A stretch of DNA of 49,768 nucleotides from Bacteroidales bacterium (lineage in GTDB: Bacteria > Bacteroidota > Bacteroidia > Bacteroidales > UBA932). The stretch covers positions 1 through 49,768 of the forward strand of contig JAFRPH010000012.1 of the NCBI GenBank assembly GCA_017429205.1, in the 5' to 3' direction. The notes under the pieces were generated by a model. That model ran no database searches and was not told the origin of the DNA. It saw nothing but the letters and a program-made list of their open reading frames with translations. Numbering within the stretch: the stretch's first letter is position 1; each line of letters opens with the position of its first letter. This document shows positions 7,241 through 15,799 of this stretch, one piece after another. Both the position numbers and the translations under genes were made by a program.

Positions 7241-7276
7241 CCCCGGAACAACCTTTATTAACCAAATAACCCAACT

Positions 7277-10200
7277 ATGCGTAAATCACACAAACTGCTT
7301 GCAGTCCTTTCGCTGATCGGCATCGTGCTCCTGGGAGGAGGCAACCTCTTCGCCCAGAACCGCGCCTGCCAGGGTACGGTGAAGGATGCACAGGGCGAGC
7401 CGGTCATCATGGCCTCCGTCCTGATCAAGGGCGCCCCCGTCTCCACCGGCGTGGTGACGGACGGCGAGGGTAAGTTCGTCCAGCCGAATGCGAAGGTGGG
7501 CGACGTCCTCGTGGTCTCCTGCATCGGCTACGCCACCACGGAAGCCACCTGGAACGGCGGTCCCCTCACCATCGTGATGGCCGACGACCAGAACCTCCTC
7601 GAAGAAACGGTGGTCACCGCCTACGGCGGCCGCCAGTTGCGCACGAAGGTCACGAACTCCATCGCCACCGTCAAGAGCGAGACCATCGCCTCCGGTATGC
7701 ACAATCAGGCGGCGGCCTCCTTGGCCGGTGCCGTGGCCGGTCTCTCCGTGACCCAGACCTCCGGCGACCCGACCTCCGAGCCGACGATCGTCCTCCGCGG
7801 CGGTACCGGCATCGACGGAACGGGCTCCCCGCTCGTGATCGTGGACGGCGCCCAGCGCTCCATGGCCGACCTCAACCCCAACGACATCGAGTCCATCGAA
7901 GTGATGAAGGACGCCGGTGCGACCGCCATCTACGGCGCCCGTGCGGCGAACGGCGTCATCCTCGTGACCACCAAGCGCGGCACCGAGGGAACGAGCGCCA
8001 TCAACTTCCATGTCAAGAACTCCTTCAATTTCCTGAACTCTCCGTACGAGATCCTCTCCTCCGAGGATTACCTCTACTGGATGCGCACCGCCTACTGGCG
8101 TTCCGCCCATGTATATCAGAATCCCGACGGGACGTGGAAGGGTTACGGTTCCCTGACCTCCCTGACCGGTACCCAGGGTTACGGTTTCGGCAACCGGTAT
8201 TTTGACAATAACGGCAACGTGCTGGACGGCAACAAGTCCGGCCAGGCTTCCTGGGGTGTTTTCACCGTGGACGACAAGGGCATCGACCCGTACGGCAACG
8301 ACCTGAGTTTCCTGCTGACCAGCAGCGACTGGGGCCTCATGAAGGACCCGATCGCCGCCCTCGCCGCTCAGGATCCGGCCTATACCTACACCGGTCGCGG
8401 CAACCTCCTCTTTTGGAAGGGCAAGACCACCAAGGACGTTAACATCAACAACCCGGCGGCCTCCCGCGACTACAGCGTGGACTTCTCCGGCGGCAACAAC
8501 AAGGGACGCTACTATGCCTCCCTCGGCTACAACCACACCGAAGGCTCCGCCGTGGACAACGACTACGACCGTCTGACCTTCGTGTTGAACGGCGACTACA
8601 AGATCCGTGACTGGCTGCACACCAGCACCTCCTTCAACTACTCCCGGACCGACCAGACCCCGATCCTGAACGGAAACAGCTCTCAGAACTATTTCGCGCG
8701 CGCCTGGTTCCTCCCGCCCACCATGCGGGTGTACAACTCCCGCGGCGAGTATAACCCGAGCCCGAGAAACAACGTCCAGGACAGCCCTGTGGGCATTGTC
8801 AACGCCGCCGTGGACTACCAGTATCTGGAGAACAAGTTCACGATGTCGCAGGTCTTCACCGTCTACTTCGCTCCCTGGCTGAACCTCAAGGTGAACGGCA
8901 GCTGGTACTACATCGACACTTTCTACGAGAGCTTCACGCACGACTACCTGAGAGGCCCGAACAGCTGGTACCGCACCCGCTCCAGCAACAACCAGTACAC
9001 GAACCAGCTCCGCCAGACCTACAACGCCATCCTGAATTTCAACAAGACGTTCGCCAACTACCACAATACCTCCGCGATGCTCGGTACCGAGTACGTGGAT
9101 GACTGGTACTTCGGCTTCGAAGCCAGCGGCCGCAATGCCCCCACCGACGAGTTCCAGGACCTCGCCCTCACCCGCACGGCCGACGACAAAGGCGACCTGG
9201 TGAACGAGCGCACGATGGACTCCTGGCACAACGGCAACCGCGTGCTTTCCTACTTCGGCAAGTTCGACTACGACTACGACAGCAAGTACCTCTTCTCCGC
9301 GGTGTTCCGCTATGACGGCTATTCCCGCCTCGCCAAGGAGAACCGCTGGGGCTTCTTCCCGGGCGTGTCCGCCGGTTGGGTCTTCTCCAAGGAGCCCTTC
9401 ATGGCCCCGGCCCGTGACGTGATTTCCTTCGCGAAACTCCGCGCCTCCTACGGTGCGAACGGCGTCCTTGCCAGTTCCATCGGCAACTACACGGTGCAGG
9501 GCGCCTATGGCAACACCACCAAGTACAACGGCGCCACCGCCAGCTATCTCTCCACCCTGCCCAACGCGGGCCTCGTGTGGGAGAAGTCCTGGACGGCGGA
9601 AGGCGGTCTGGACATCAGCTTCTTCCAGAACCGGCTGAATCTGAACACGACCGTCTACAACCGCATCGTCTCGGACAAGATCGCCTCCATCACCACCCCG
9701 TCCCACTCGGGTATCACGGCCTTCACGTCCAACAACGGCACCATCCGCAACCGCGGTGTCGAGATCGAGCTGAGCGCCCGCATTCTGGACACTCGCGACG
9801 TCAAGTCCAACATCCGCCTGACCGCCGCCTACAACAGAAACAAAGTGATCAAGCTCCCGGACAATGGCGAGGAGAACAACCGCCAGGGTGCTACCCAGGT
9901 CTATGTTCCGAACTCCTACGATCCTTCCAAGACGGGTCCCCAGTACCTGAACAACAGTGATTTCATGTGGGTGGGCGGCTACCAGGAAGGCCAGACCCCG
10001 GGTGACATCTACGGCTTCCTCGCGGAAGGCCTGTTCACCGCGGAAGAACTGAACCAGGAGCCCTACGCCTCCCGCATCGACCGTTCCACCACCTCCACCT
10101 TCGGTGTCTCCGCGCCGCCGGTCCTCTATGGTCCCAAGGCCTGGGCCGCCCTGGAGAACAAGGGCAGCGCCCTCCCGATCCAGCCGGGCGACGTGAAATG

Positions 10201-10762
10201 GAAGGATGTCAACGGTGACGGCATCATCGACGACTACGACAAGGTGAAGCTCGGAAACTCCGTGCCCAAGTGGACCGGCGGTTTTTTCCTGGACTTCTCC
10301 TGGAAGGGGCTCACCCTCAGCGGCCGCTTCGACTACGCCCTCGACTACAAGGTCGTGGACCTGGCCTCCCCGCAGATCATGGGCTGTGCCCAGGGTACGT
10401 TCAACACCATCGGCAATGTCACCGACATGTATGACCCGAACACGGGTGCGAACAACAACCTGTACGGCCAGTACATCTGGGCGGACCAGCTGGGCAAGCG
10501 CAACATCTGCCGCGCCTGGAGTTCCGTCTTCACCTACGAGGGCTCCTACCTGTGCGCCCGCGAAATCTCCCTCTCCTACGCGCTCCCGAAGAGCCTCCTC
10601 AAGCACATCAAGGTGGAGAAGGCCAACATCTTCGTCTCGGGCCAGAACCTCGGTTACCTGACCAAGGCCGGTATGCTGGGTTCCCCGGAATACGGCGCCA
10701 ACTACTGGGGTGTCTACACCCTTCCGCGCGTGCTCATCTTCGGTGGCAACATCACTTTCTAA
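7277..10762 (+). CDS. SusC/RagA TonB-dependent outer-membrane transporter (NanO-like)
   Basis: 1161 residues. Signal peptide to about residue 27 (LLGGGNLFAQ). A CarboxypepD-like domain (~29-110: GTVKDAQGEPVIMASVLIKG) leads into the SusC-type plug (EETVVTAYGGRQ, GSPLVIVDGAQRS, IESIEVMKDAGATAIYGARA, NGVILVTTKRG), and the rest is a 22-strand barrel. A typical late loop DVNGDGIIDDYDKVKLGNS is present. It imports substrate across the outer membrane with TonB energy, with the SusD partner as lid. SusD follows after 12 nt. The neighbours (NanA, epimerase, NanM, esterase) suggest free sialic acid or a sialo-oligosaccharide, as for NanO of Tannerella. Substrate is inferred from context only. Confidence 0.95.
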   Translation: MRKSHKLLAVLSLIGIVLLGGGNLFAQNRACQGTVKDAQGEPVIMASVLIKGAPVSTGVVTDGEGKFVQPNAKVGDVLVVSCIGYATTEATWNGGPLTIVMADDQNLLEETVVTAYGGRQLRTKVTNSIATVKSETIASGMHNQAAASLAGAVAGLSVTQTSGDPTSEPTIVLRGGTGIDGTGSPLVIVDGAQRSMADLNPNDIESIEVMKDAGATAIYGARAANGVILVTTKRGTEGTSAINFHVKNSFNFLNSPYEILSSEDYLYWMRTAYWRSAHVYQNPDGTWKGYGSLTSLTGTQGYGFGNRYFDNNGNVLDGNKSGQASWGVFTVDDKGIDPYGNDLSFLLTSSDWGLMKDPIAALAAQDPAYTYTGRGNLLFWKGKTTKDVNINNPAASRDYSVDFSGGNNKGRYYASLGYNHTEGSAVDNDYDRLTFVLNGDYKIRDWLHTSTSFNYSRTDQTPILNGNSSQNYFARAWFLPPTMRVYNSRGEYNPSPRNNVQDSPVGIVNAAVDYQYLENKFTMSQVFTVYFAPWLNLKVNGSWYYIDTFYESFTHDYLRGPNSWYRTRSSNNQYTNQLRQTYNAILNFNKTFANYHNTSAMLGTEYVDDWYFGFEASGRNAPTDEFQDLALTRTADDKGDLVNERTMDSWHNGNRVLSYFGKFDYDYDSKYLFSAVFRYDGYSRLAKENRWGFFPGVSAGWVFSKEPFMAPARDVISFAKLRASYGANGVLASSIGNYTVQGAYGNTTKYNGATASYLSTLPNAGLVWEKSWTAEGGLDISFFQNRLNLNTTVYNRIVSDKIASITTPSHSGITAFTSNNGTIRNRGVEIELSARILDTRDVKSNIRLTAAYNRNKVIKLPDNGEENNRQGATQVYVPNSYDPSKTGPQYLNNSDFMWVGGYQEGQTPGDIYGFLAEGLFTAEELNQEPYASRIDRSTTSTFGVSAPPVLYGPKAWAALENKGSALPIQPGDVKWKDVNGDGIIDDYDKVKLGNSVPKWTGGFFLDFSWKGLTLSGRFDYALDYKVVDLASPQIMGCAQGTFNTIGNVTDMYDPNTGANNNLYGQYIWADQLGKRNICRAWSSVFTYEGSYLCAREISLSYALPKSLLKHIKVEKANIFVSGQNLGYLTKAGMLGSPEYGANYWGVYTLPRVLIFGGNITF

Positions 10763-10774
10763 AGATTGCAAGAC

Positions 10775-12373
10775 ATGAAAAAGATATATTCCATCATCGC
10801 CCTTTCGGGCCTGCTTGCCCTCTCTTCCTGCAACCTGGACATGTCCCCGGTGGACTACAATTCCGCGGGTAACTTCTGGACCAGCGAGGCCAAGGTCCAG
10901 ACCTTCTACAATGGCCTGCTCAGCTACCTCCGGGCAGACTATACCTCGCCCTGCATCCTGGGTGAATTCCGGGGCGGCACCATCAAGTACGGCTCCTCCA
11001 TCGAGGGCGTGGGCCTGAACTACGGCGGCCTCGCCCACAACGACCCCATTGACGCGGACAATCCGCAGATCTCCAACTGGAACGGCTATTACAGCCGGAT
11101 CCTCCAGGTCAATGACATGATCGACCACCTGGAAGGGGCCTGCGAGTTCCTGGACGAAGCCACCCGGAACCTGTACCGCGGTCGCGCCTATGGCCTCCGC
11201 GCCTACTACTACTTCATGCTGTACCGCACCTACGGCGGCGTTCCGCTGGAGACCACGGTGAAAGTCGCCTCCGGCAAGGTGGACGTGAATGACCTGTACA
11301 TGGCCCGCAGCACCGCCGAAGAGACCCTCCAGTTCATCAAGGACGACATCAAGCGCAGCGAGGATGGCTACGGCAGCAACCGCGACGTCGCCCGTACCGG
11401 ATGGAGCTATTTCGCCACCCAGATGCTCAAGGCCCAGGTGTACCTGTGGTCCGCCAAGGTGACGACGAACTTCTCGGACAAGGAAGGAAAGACCACCGGC
11501 AGCCATACGGCGACCGCCAGCCAGTCCGAATTCCAGACCGCCAAGGAGGCGCTCATGAACATCGTGAACAGCCACAAGTTCGAACTCGAGCCCAACTTCG
11601 CCGACTTGTATGCCAACAACAACAAGGCGGGCAAGGAAGTCATCCTCGCGAACTCCTTCAGCTACACCGAATCCACGAACAGCTACATCGGCATCTTCTC
11701 GTACCAGGCCCCGATCTGGTGCAACTCCTTCTATGACGAGGATGGCAACCTGCTCTCCGACCCGCTTGACCTCTGCGGCACCGGCACCCACCGCGTGGAG
11801 TATCTGGAGTCCTTCATCAAGTCCTTCGACAAGGCCGATTCCCGCCGCGCCGCGACCTTCCACGAGTGCTACACCAGCGCCGATGAAAGCAAACGTCAGT
11901 TCGGCTCCGCGATGATCAAGTACCTGGGCCACAAGGAGGGAGACATCCGCTATGCCGACACCGACGTGATACTGATGCGCTATGCCGACGTCCTCCTGCT
12001 CCTCGCCGAGGTGGAGAATTCCCTCGGGAACTATTCCGCCGTCGCCGGGTATGTCAACCAGATCCGCGAGCGCGCCTACGGCAGCGACTATCCGGCGTTC
12101 ACCGCCGGTTCCTTCGCCGAGAATGAGCTCGCCATCCTGAAGGAGCGCGACAAGGAGTTCGTGGGCGAGGGCACCCGCTGGTTCGACCTTCTCCGCATGC
12201 AGGACGCTTCCAAGCAGCCGCTCGTTTTCTCCGCCGCAGCCGCCTATCCGGAGGTGTACGGAGAGGCCGCCAAGCCGGTCTTGTCCACGAGCGAGCCCCA
12301 GAAGCTCCTCTGGCCCGTCAACGCCGCCGTCCTGGCCGGCGACTCCCTGCTCGCCCAGACCTATGGCTATTGA
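10775..12373 (+). CDS. SusD/RagB surface lipoprotein (NanU-like)
   Basis: 532 residues from ATG 10775; the TTG at 10766 is an unlikely start because the signal peptide MKKIYSIIALSGLLALSSC begins at 10775. Lipobox LSSC, then the SusD fold: early segment DMSPVDYNSAGNFWTSEAKV, TPR-like RGRAYGLRAYYYFMLYRTYGGVPL, and the C-terminal RDKEFVGEGTRWFDLLRM, a hallmark of the family. It captures glycan on the cell surface and closes over the SusC barrel. In this locus it is the likely counterpart of NanU, which binds sialic acid. It lies 12 nt behind susC and 19 nt before the next lipoprotein gene. Confidence 0.95.
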   Translation: MKKIYSIIALSGLLALSSCNLDMSPVDYNSAGNFWTSEAKVQTFYNGLLSYLRADYTSPCILGEFRGGTIKYGSSIEGVGLNYGGLAHNDPIDADNPQISNWNGYYSRILQVNDMIDHLEGACEFLDEATRNLYRGRAYGLRAYYYFMLYRTYGGVPLETTVKVASGKVDVNDLYMARSTAEETLQFIKDDIKRSEDGYGSNRDVARTGWSYFATQMLKAQVYLWSAKVTTNFSDKEGKTTGSHTATASQSEFQTAKEALMNIVNSHKFELEPNFADLYANNNKAGKEVILANSFSYTESTNSYIGIFSYQAPIWCNSFYDEDGNLLSDPLDLCGTGTHRVEYLESFIKSFDKADSRRAATFHECYTSADESKRQFGSAMIKYLGHKEGDIRYADTDVILMRYADVLLLLAEVENSLGNYSAVAGYVNQIRERAYGSDYPAFTAGSFAENELAILKERDKEFVGEGTRWFDLLRMQDASKQPLVFSAAAAYPEVYGEAAKPVLSTSEPQKLLWPVNAAVLAGDSLLAQTYGY

Positions 12374-12392
12374 TCCTTAATCTACGAACGAT

Positions 12393-13583
12393 ATGAAACA
12401 GACTATATTCAAACTCGTCGCGGTCCTCGCGCTCGCCGGCAGTCTCGCCGCCTGCAAGAAGGAAGTCTCTCCCTATGCCGACGAGGCGGTCCCTACCGTG
12501 ACCCTCTCCTCGCCGGTCTCCACCTTTACCCTGGACAAGGCGAATGTCGTGCTGGAACTCTCCCACTTCATCCACAAGGATGTCAACGTAACCTTCGAGG
12601 TCACGGGCATCGAAGCGGAGGCGGTCGATTTCCCGATGGAGTACGTCATCGAGGCCGGCGCGTTGAAGAAGACCATTCCGATCGCCATCGACGAGGAACT
12701 GGCTTCGCTGGGTGACAAGACGGTCGCCATCTCCATCGCCAAGGTGGAGAATGCCGTCGTCGCGTCCTCCGCGCCCGTCAACATCGGCATCAACATCGAG
12801 GACGTCGCCATGGTCAATGTCTCCGCCACGGAGTTCGACGAGAACCTGGAGGCGACCCTCACCTTCACCCTCAGCAAGAAGGTGTCCAAGGACGTGACGC
12901 TGGGCATCGTCTATGACACGAAGGACGGCTCCGACCGTCTGGCCTTCCCTGCCGGGAAGCTGACCTTCGACGAGTCCGTCACCATCCCCGCCGGTTCCAA
13001 GGTCGGGACCCTGAAGGTCAAGGCCGACAAGGTCGGTGTCGAGGAAGGCGCCTACCAGGCGCATTTCACCGTGGGCAACTACGGTCCCAACGCCAAGGCG
13101 GGCACGACGCCGGACGTCGCCCTGATCCTGAACGTGGGCTTCCAGCCGACGCTGGTATCCACCAACGACATTTATTTCCAGTACAGCAGCGGCTGGTGGT
13201 ATGTCAATTACGACAAGATCCACGACTACTACTTCATCTGGTCCGAGCCGGTCGCCGACGGCGATCCTTCCGACATGAATTACGTGAAGGCCGCGATGAA
13301 GCGCTGCCAGGCTTGGGTCAAGGATCCCGCGAACCAGTCTGCCTGGCTGAGCTACTGGGCCTCCTACGGCAGCGGATATGCCACCTATGTGATGAATTCC
13401 TGCCCGCAGAAGACGGCCGACAAGATCGGTTACGTGGGCTGGCCGATGATCATGATCAGCGGTCACATGGAGGACCTGGACGAGGTGAAGTATGGCAACC
13501 ATACCTACCACTCCTTCCTCATCGGTTTTACGGCCGACTGCGAACTGCTGGAGACCTATCAGTATTACCTGCTTGAGAAATGA
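12393..13583 (+). CDS. Outer-membrane lipoprotein with Calx-beta-like domains
   Basis: 396 residues. Lipoprotein signal MKQTIFKLVAVLALAGSLAAC. Two related ~100-residue beta-sandwich repeats follow: the first around residues 30-135 (VTLSSPVSTFTLDKANVVLE), the second around 140-255 (VNVSATEFDENLEATLTFTL). Both resemble Calx-beta/DUF1735-like modules with an alternating pattern and EGAY turns. The last ~130 residues are aromatic-rich (YFQYSSGWWYVNYDKIHDYY) and could hold a ligand site. Its place directly after susD is where SusE/SusF-like surface glycan-binding proteins are encoded, so an auxiliary sialoglycan-binding role is likely. The stop overlaps the nanA start (ATGA). No family is confidently assigned to the C-terminal part. 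Confidence 0.75.
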   Translation: MKQTIFKLVAVLALAGSLAACKKEVSPYADEAVPTVTLSSPVSTFTLDKANVVLELSHFIHKDVNVTFEVTGIEAEAVDFPMEYVIEAGALKKTIPIAIDEELASLGDKTVAISIAKVENAVVASSAPVNIGINIEDVAMVNVSATEFDENLEATLTFTLSKKVSKDVTLGIVYDTKDGSDRLAFPAGKLTFDESVTIPAGSKVGTLKVKADKVGVEEGAYQAHFTVGNYGPNAKAGTTPDVALILNVGFQPTLVSTNDIYFQYSSGWWYVNYDKIHDYYFIWSEPVADGDPSDMNYVKAAMKRCQAWVKDPANQSAWLSYWASYGSGYATYVMNSCPQKTADKIGYVGWPMIMISGHMEDLDEVKYGNHTYHSFLIGFTADCELLETYQYYLLEK

Positions 13584-14503
13584 TGATGGAAAAGATCGTC
13601 GGTTTGATTGACGCCCCGTTCACCCCCATGAAGGCGAACGGGGACGTCAACCTCGCGCCCATTCCGGCCTATGCCGCGATGCTGGCGAAGAACGGCCTCA
13701 AGGGCGTGTTCATCAACGGTTCTTCCGGTGAGGGCTATATGCTCACCACCGACGAACGGAAGCAGCTGGCGGAGGCCTGGATGGCCGCCGTGCCGGCGGG
13801 CTTCAAGGTGATTGTCCATGTGGGCAGCTGCTGCCTGCGGGAGTCGGCCGAGCTGGCCCGGCACGCCGCGTCCATCGGCGCCTGGGGCATCGGCGCGATG
13901 GCGCCGCCGTTCCCGAAGATCGGCCGGATCGAGGAACTCGTCCTCTATTGCGAGACCATCGCCGCCGCCGCGCCGGAGCTTCCGTTCTACTTCTACCACA
14001 TTCCCGCCTTCAACGGCTGTTTCCTGCCGATGCTGGACTTCCTGAAGGCCGTCGATGGCCGCATTCCGAACTTCGCGGGCATCAAGTACACCTTCGAGAG
14101 CCTGTACGAGTACAACCAGTGCCGGCTGTACGGCGGCGGGAAGTTCGACATGCTGCACGGCCAGGACGAGACGTATCTCCCGTCCCTTGCGATGGGCGGT
14201 GCCCAGGGCGGCATCTGCGGCACGACCAACTACAACGGCCGCGAGCAGGTCGCCATCGGCGAAGCCTGGGCGGCGGGCGACCTGGAGAAGGCCCGCGAGC
14301 TGCAGAACTTCTCGCAGGAGGTGATCAACGTGATCTGCCGGTTCCGCGGCAACATCGTCGGCGGCAAGCGGATCATGAAGCTCATCGGCCTGGACCTGGG
14401 ACCGAACCGCGTTCCGTGGCGCAATATCACCCCGGAAGAGGAAGTGGAGCTGAAGCGCCAGCTGGAAGAGATCGGTTTCTTCGAGCGCTGCAACCGGTTG
14501 TAG
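13580..14503 (+). CDS. nanA: N-acetylneuraminate lyase
   Basis: 307 residues of the DHDPS/NAL class I aldolase fold, cleaving N-acetylneuraminate to ManNAc and pyruvate in the cytoplasm. The Schiff-base lysine is Lys169 in FAGIKYT, and the catalytic tyrosine is Tyr139 in YFYHIPAFNG. The pyruvate carboxylate-binding GSSGEGYMLTTDER motif lies at about residues 49-62. The first ATG at 13580 overlaps the previous stop; ATGs at 13583 and 13586 are also possible. It is followed after 3 nt by the epimerase gene, which handles its product ManNAc. Confidence 0.93.
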   Translation: MMMEKIVGLIDAPFTPMKANGDVNLAPIPAYAAMLAKNGLKGVFINGSSGEGYMLTTDERKQLAEAWMAAVPAGFKVIVHVGSCCLRESAELARHAASIGAWGIGAMAPPFPKIGRIEELVLYCETIAAAAPELPFYFYHIPAFNGCFLPMLDFLKAVDGRIPNFAGIKYTFESLYEYNQCRLYGGGKFDMLHGQDETYLPSLAMGGAQGGICGTTNYNGREQVAIGEAWAAGDLEKARELQNFSQEVINVICRFRGNIVGGKRIMKLIGLDLGPNRVPWRNITPEEEVELKRQLEEIGFFERCNRL

Positions 14504-14506
14504 GCT

Positions 14507-15697
14507 ATGACCACCGGACAAGCTGACTATTTGCGTTCGTGCCGGCAGCGTGTCGGCATGGACATCGGGGCCGACATTCTCCCGTTCTGGCTCGAGAACG
14601 GCCTGGACCGGGAGAACGGCGGCATCTTCACCTGCCTGGACCGGGACGGAACCTTGATGGACACCACCAAGTCCGTCTGGTTCCAGGGCCGCTGGGGCTA
14701 CATCGCCTCGCTGGCCGCGCTGCAGCTTGGAAGCGACGAGTGCCTGGATGCGGCGGCTTCGGCCATCGACTTCATCGAGGCGCATTGCTTCGACAAGGAC
14801 GGGCATATGTTTTTCTCGGTGACGGCCGACGGCAAGCCGGTGCAGAAGCGCCGGTACGTGTTCTCCGAGTGCTTCGCGGCCATCGCGATGGCGGAATACA
14901 GTCTCGCGGCCGACGATCCGGAATACGCGGAGAAGGCCGTGGCCCTGTTCAAGAAGATCCAGTGGATGCTTGCTGAGCCGGGCTTCCTGCCGCCCAAGTT
15001 CGACTTCGAGGCGCGGGGCCATTCCATCACGATGATGCTCATCAATGTGGCGAACGTCCTGAAGCAGGTCTCCGACGACCCTTGCCTGGACGCGCAGATC
15101 GACAAGAGCATCCACGAACTCAAGACCTACTTTATGAAGCCGGAGTTCGGGACCGTCCTGGAGATGGTTGGGCCGAATGGCGAGTTCATCGACACGCTCG
15201 CGGGCCGCGTCATCAACCCGGGCCACTGCATGGAGACGGGCTGGTTCATCCTGGACATCGCGAAGAGCCGCGGCTGGGATCCGGACCTCGTGAAGATGGG
15301 AACGACCATCATCGACTGGGCCTGGAAATGGGGCTGGGACGAGGAGTACGGCGGGATGATCAACTTCCGCGACTGCAAGGGCTTCCCGCCGCAGGACTAC
15401 TCCCAGGACATGAAGTTCTGGTGGCCGCAGTGCGAGACCATCCTCGCGGGCCTGTACGCCTATCAGGCGACGGGGAAGGAGAAGTATCTGGAGATGCATC
15501 AGAAGGCCTTCGACTATGCCTACAAGGTGTTCCCGGACGAGCAGTACGGCGAATGGTACGGCTACCTCCACCGGGATGGCACCGTCGCCCAACCGGCGAA
15601 GGGCAACCTCTTCAAGGGTCCCTTCCACATCCCCCGTATGATGCTCAAGGCGGCGGCTTTGTATGATGAGATCTTGGGAGGAGGCGATGAGGTTTGA
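14507..15697 (+). CDS. nanE: N-acylglucosamine 2-epimerase (AGE family), ManNAc to GlcNAc
   Basis: 396 residues with the (alpha/alpha)6 barrel of the renin-binding-protein/AGE family, which interconverts ManNAc and GlcNAc. Typical segments are DILPFWLENGLDRENGGIFT near the N-terminus, SVWFQGRWGYIASLAAL, RVINPGHCMETGWFILDIA and the C-terminal DGTVAQPAKGNLFKGPFHIP with conserved catalytic-pocket His residues. It follows nanA by 3 nt. The last residues (GGGDEV) and the TGA stop come from the left arm of an inverted-repeat element at 15676-15799; natural proteins of this group end near ALYDEIL, so the element seems to have landed at the very C-terminus without harm. Bacteroides uses this epimerase type with a ROK kinase instead of the enteric NanE/NanK route. 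Confidence 0.92.
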   Translation: MTTGQADYLRSCRQRVGMDIGADILPFWLENGLDRENGGIFTCLDRDGTLMDTTKSVWFQGRWGYIASLAALQLGSDECLDAAASAIDFIEAHCFDKDGHMFFSVTADGKPVQKRRYVFSECFAAIAMAEYSLAADDPEYAEKAVALFKKIQWMLAEPGFLPPKFDFEARGHSITMMLINVANVLKQVSDDPCLDAQIDKSIHELKTYFMKPEFGTVLEMVGPNGEFIDTLAGRVINPGHCMETGWFILDIAKSRGWDPDLVKMGTTIIDWAWKWGWDEEYGGMINFRDCKGFPPQDYSQDMKFWWPQCETILAGLYAYQATGKEKYLEMHQKAFDYAYKVFPDEQYGEWYGYLHRDGTVAQPAKGNLFKGPFHIPRMMLKAAALYDEILGGGDEV

Positions 15698-15799
15698 AAC
15701 CCTCCGGTCGCTTTGCGACCTCCGTCCCTCCCATAAATGGGCCCCTCCCTCTAATAGTGCCGAGGGTGGCATAGGTTTCAAACCTCATCGCCTCCTCCC
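15676..15799. mobile_element. MITE-like element with 26-bp terminal inverted repeats
   Basis: Left arm 15676-15701 and right arm 15774-15799 are perfect 26-bp inverted repeats (GGGAGGAGGCGATGAGGTTT and six more bases). The 72-bp core contains a hairpin GGTCG..CGACC and pyrimidine-rich tracts. There is no ORF of its own. It supplies the stop of the epimerase gene and lies in the open frame at the start of nanM. No target-site duplication is clear. Confidence 0.75.

Noticed and set aside
7286..11932. A 1548-codon open frame on the minus strand opposite susC/susD
   Set aside because: It is a by-product of strong C-ending codon bias on the plus strand; its residues are Gly/Val/His/Asp-rich without domains, while the plus strand encodes unmistakable SusC and SusD.
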